This document shows positions 63,282 through 64,000 of a stretch of 64,000 bases of DNA, piece after piece. The position numbers were made by a program, and so were the translations under genes. The notes under the pieces are model-generated. The model searched no databases and was not told the DNA's origin. It saw only the letters and a program-made list of their open reading frames with translations. The stretch spans positions 496,001-560,000 of the forward strand of contig BJHW01000002.1 of assembly GCA_005405945.1 (NCBI GenBank), read 5' to 3'. Source of the stretch: Streptomyces violaceusniger. Lineage in GTDB: Bacteria; Actinomycetota; Actinomycetes; Streptomycetales; Streptomycetaceae. Each line of letters starts with the position of its first letter. Positions within the stretch are counted from its first letter, which is position 1.

Positions 63282-64000
63282 TCACCGGTCCTCGCCCGCC
63301 TCCTCCCACACCACCCCCGCCGGCAACGCGTCAGCGGCGGAGCGGAACTCCTCCAGCTGCTCCAGGAAGCGGCGCGCCCCCGGCGGAAGCGTGCGGCGCG
63401 TCGGCAGGACGACGTACAGCCGGCGCTCCACCACCGGCCCCACCAGCGGGCGCCGCACCAGCCGGCCCGGCACCACCAGCGGATGGACCAGGGCGGGCAG
63501 CGCGGAGACGCCGAGCCCGGCCGCCACAAGACCGCCCACCGTGGCCACGTTGGACGCCTCGGCCGCCGGGTTCGCCTCCATCCCGGCCTGGGCGAAGGCC
63601 GCGTCGGTCATCCGGCGCACGCTGGAGTCGGTGCCCACCGCGAGGAACGGCTCCCGGCCCAGCTCCTCCCAGGTCACCTCCGCCCGCTCGGCCAGCGGAT
63701 GGTGTTCCGGGAGCACCGCGTCGAAGCGGTCCCGCACCAGCGGCCGCAGCGTCACACCCGGGGCGCGTCGGGCCACCGTGCTGACCGCGAAGTCGGCGTC
63801 CCCGTCGACCACCCGGTCCAGCACCGAGCGTTCCAGCCCGTCCAGCAGCCGTACGGTCATCTCCGGGCGCCGCGCGCGGAAGGCGGAGATCACCGGCGGC
63901 AGCAGCACGGCCGCGACCGAGGGCAGGGTCGCCAGGGCCACCGCACCGCGCTCACCGGCGCCGTAGCGCCCCAGCTGGGCCAGGCCCGCGCGGTGCGCGG
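63282..64000 (-). CDS. LysR-family transcriptional regulator (partial, 5' end outside window)
   Basis: The last ~240 residues are present; the DNA-binding head lies beyond the right edge. The effector domain is typical: ALATLPSVAAVLLPPVISAF, RARRPEMTVRLLDGLERSVL, GDADFAVSTVARRAPGVTLR, FDAVLPEHHPLAERAEVTWE, EASNVATVGGLVAAGLGVSA, LPALVHPLVVPGRLVRRPL. It lies just upstream of the CoA-transferase/lyase pair on the same strand and probably regulates it; its own divergent target, if any, is outside the window. Confidence 0.92.
   Translation of the reverse strand, partial: AHRAGLAQLGRYGAGERGAVALATLPSVAAVLLPPVISAFRARRPEMTVRLLDGLERSVLDRVVDGDADFAVSTVARRAPGVTLRPLVRDRFDAVLPEHHPLAERAEVTWEELGREPFLAVGTDSSVRRMTDAAFAQAGMEANPAAEASNVATVGGLVAAGLGVSALPALVHPLVVPGRLVRRPLVGPVVERRLYVVLPTRRTLPPGARRFLEQLEEFRSAADALPAGVVWEEAGEDR

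Noticed and set aside
1..64000. CRISPR arrays, tRNA or rRNA genes, prophage
   Set aside because: No regularly spaced direct repeats with unique spacers, no cloverleaf with a T-loop motif, no rRNA core sequence, and no phage structural genes were seen.

Overview
The window is very GC-rich DNA, with codon use, AGGAGG-type ribosome sites, Tat and lipoprotein signals, DeoR/GntR regulators and rare TTA codons that all fit a Streptomyces chromosome. The species cannot be told from the sequence alone. A caution covers the whole window. About 23 places in some 20 genes show a single missing base, nearly always in a C or G run, and restoring one base rejoins two halves of a conserved protein. Because every case is a deletion and they hit unrelated genes, I read them as assembly errors rather than decay. 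Coordinates below span the restored genes.

Layout. 0-8.4 kb: secreted PA14 protein (partial), SDR dehydrogenase, a MITE-like palindromic element, lamin-tail secreted protein, GH65 phosphorylase, MatC-type dicarboxylate carrier divergent from a FadR-type regulator, and a streptogrisin-like protease. 8.4-14.3 kb: small laccase, then a two-gene secreted set (ThuA plus sugar dehydrogenase; cupredoxin plus Ig-like repeats plus DUF1080). 14.5-17.1 kb: RecQ helicase and snapalysin. 17.2-32.4 kb: a carbohydrate uptake and catabolism region with three DeoR regulators, an HpcH/HpaI aldolase, a polyol-type ABC operon with dehydrogenase, a GH4 glycosidase, a PfkB kinase and a second ABC importer. Neither importer has its own ATPase gene, so a shared ATPase such as MsiK is inferred. 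32.4-36.0 kb: DUF72, phosphoribosyltransferase, DUF1876, LysM and DUF4232 proteins.

36.1-47.5 kb is the most unusual part. A 59-residue RiPP-like precursor (visible only after restoring one base) precedes a stand-alone HExxH-type peptide-hydroxylase homologue. Facing it is a tightly overlapping operon for a vWA-MoxR-VMAP ternary conflict system: VMAP with an effector-associated domain, a MoxR AAA+ ATPase, and a giant vWA/NB-ARC/TPR protein. Upstream on the same strand lie a nucleoside-phosphorylase-fold protein carrying a similar effector-associated domain, and a four-helix membrane protein. The DUF4232, HExxH, vWA, MoxR and VMAP genes each carry an in-frame TTA codon, pointing to bldA control.

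47.5-64 kb: Fis-type regulator divergent from an aromatic-ring hydroxylase, YceI protein, glutathione peroxidase, GH9 cellulase with a perfect CebR box, ECF41-type sigma factor with its own consensus promoter, macrolide-type glycosyltransferase, NarL-type two-component pair divergent from a membrane-anchored serine hydrolase, then CitE-like lyase, CaiB/BaiF CoA-transferase and a partial LysR regulator.
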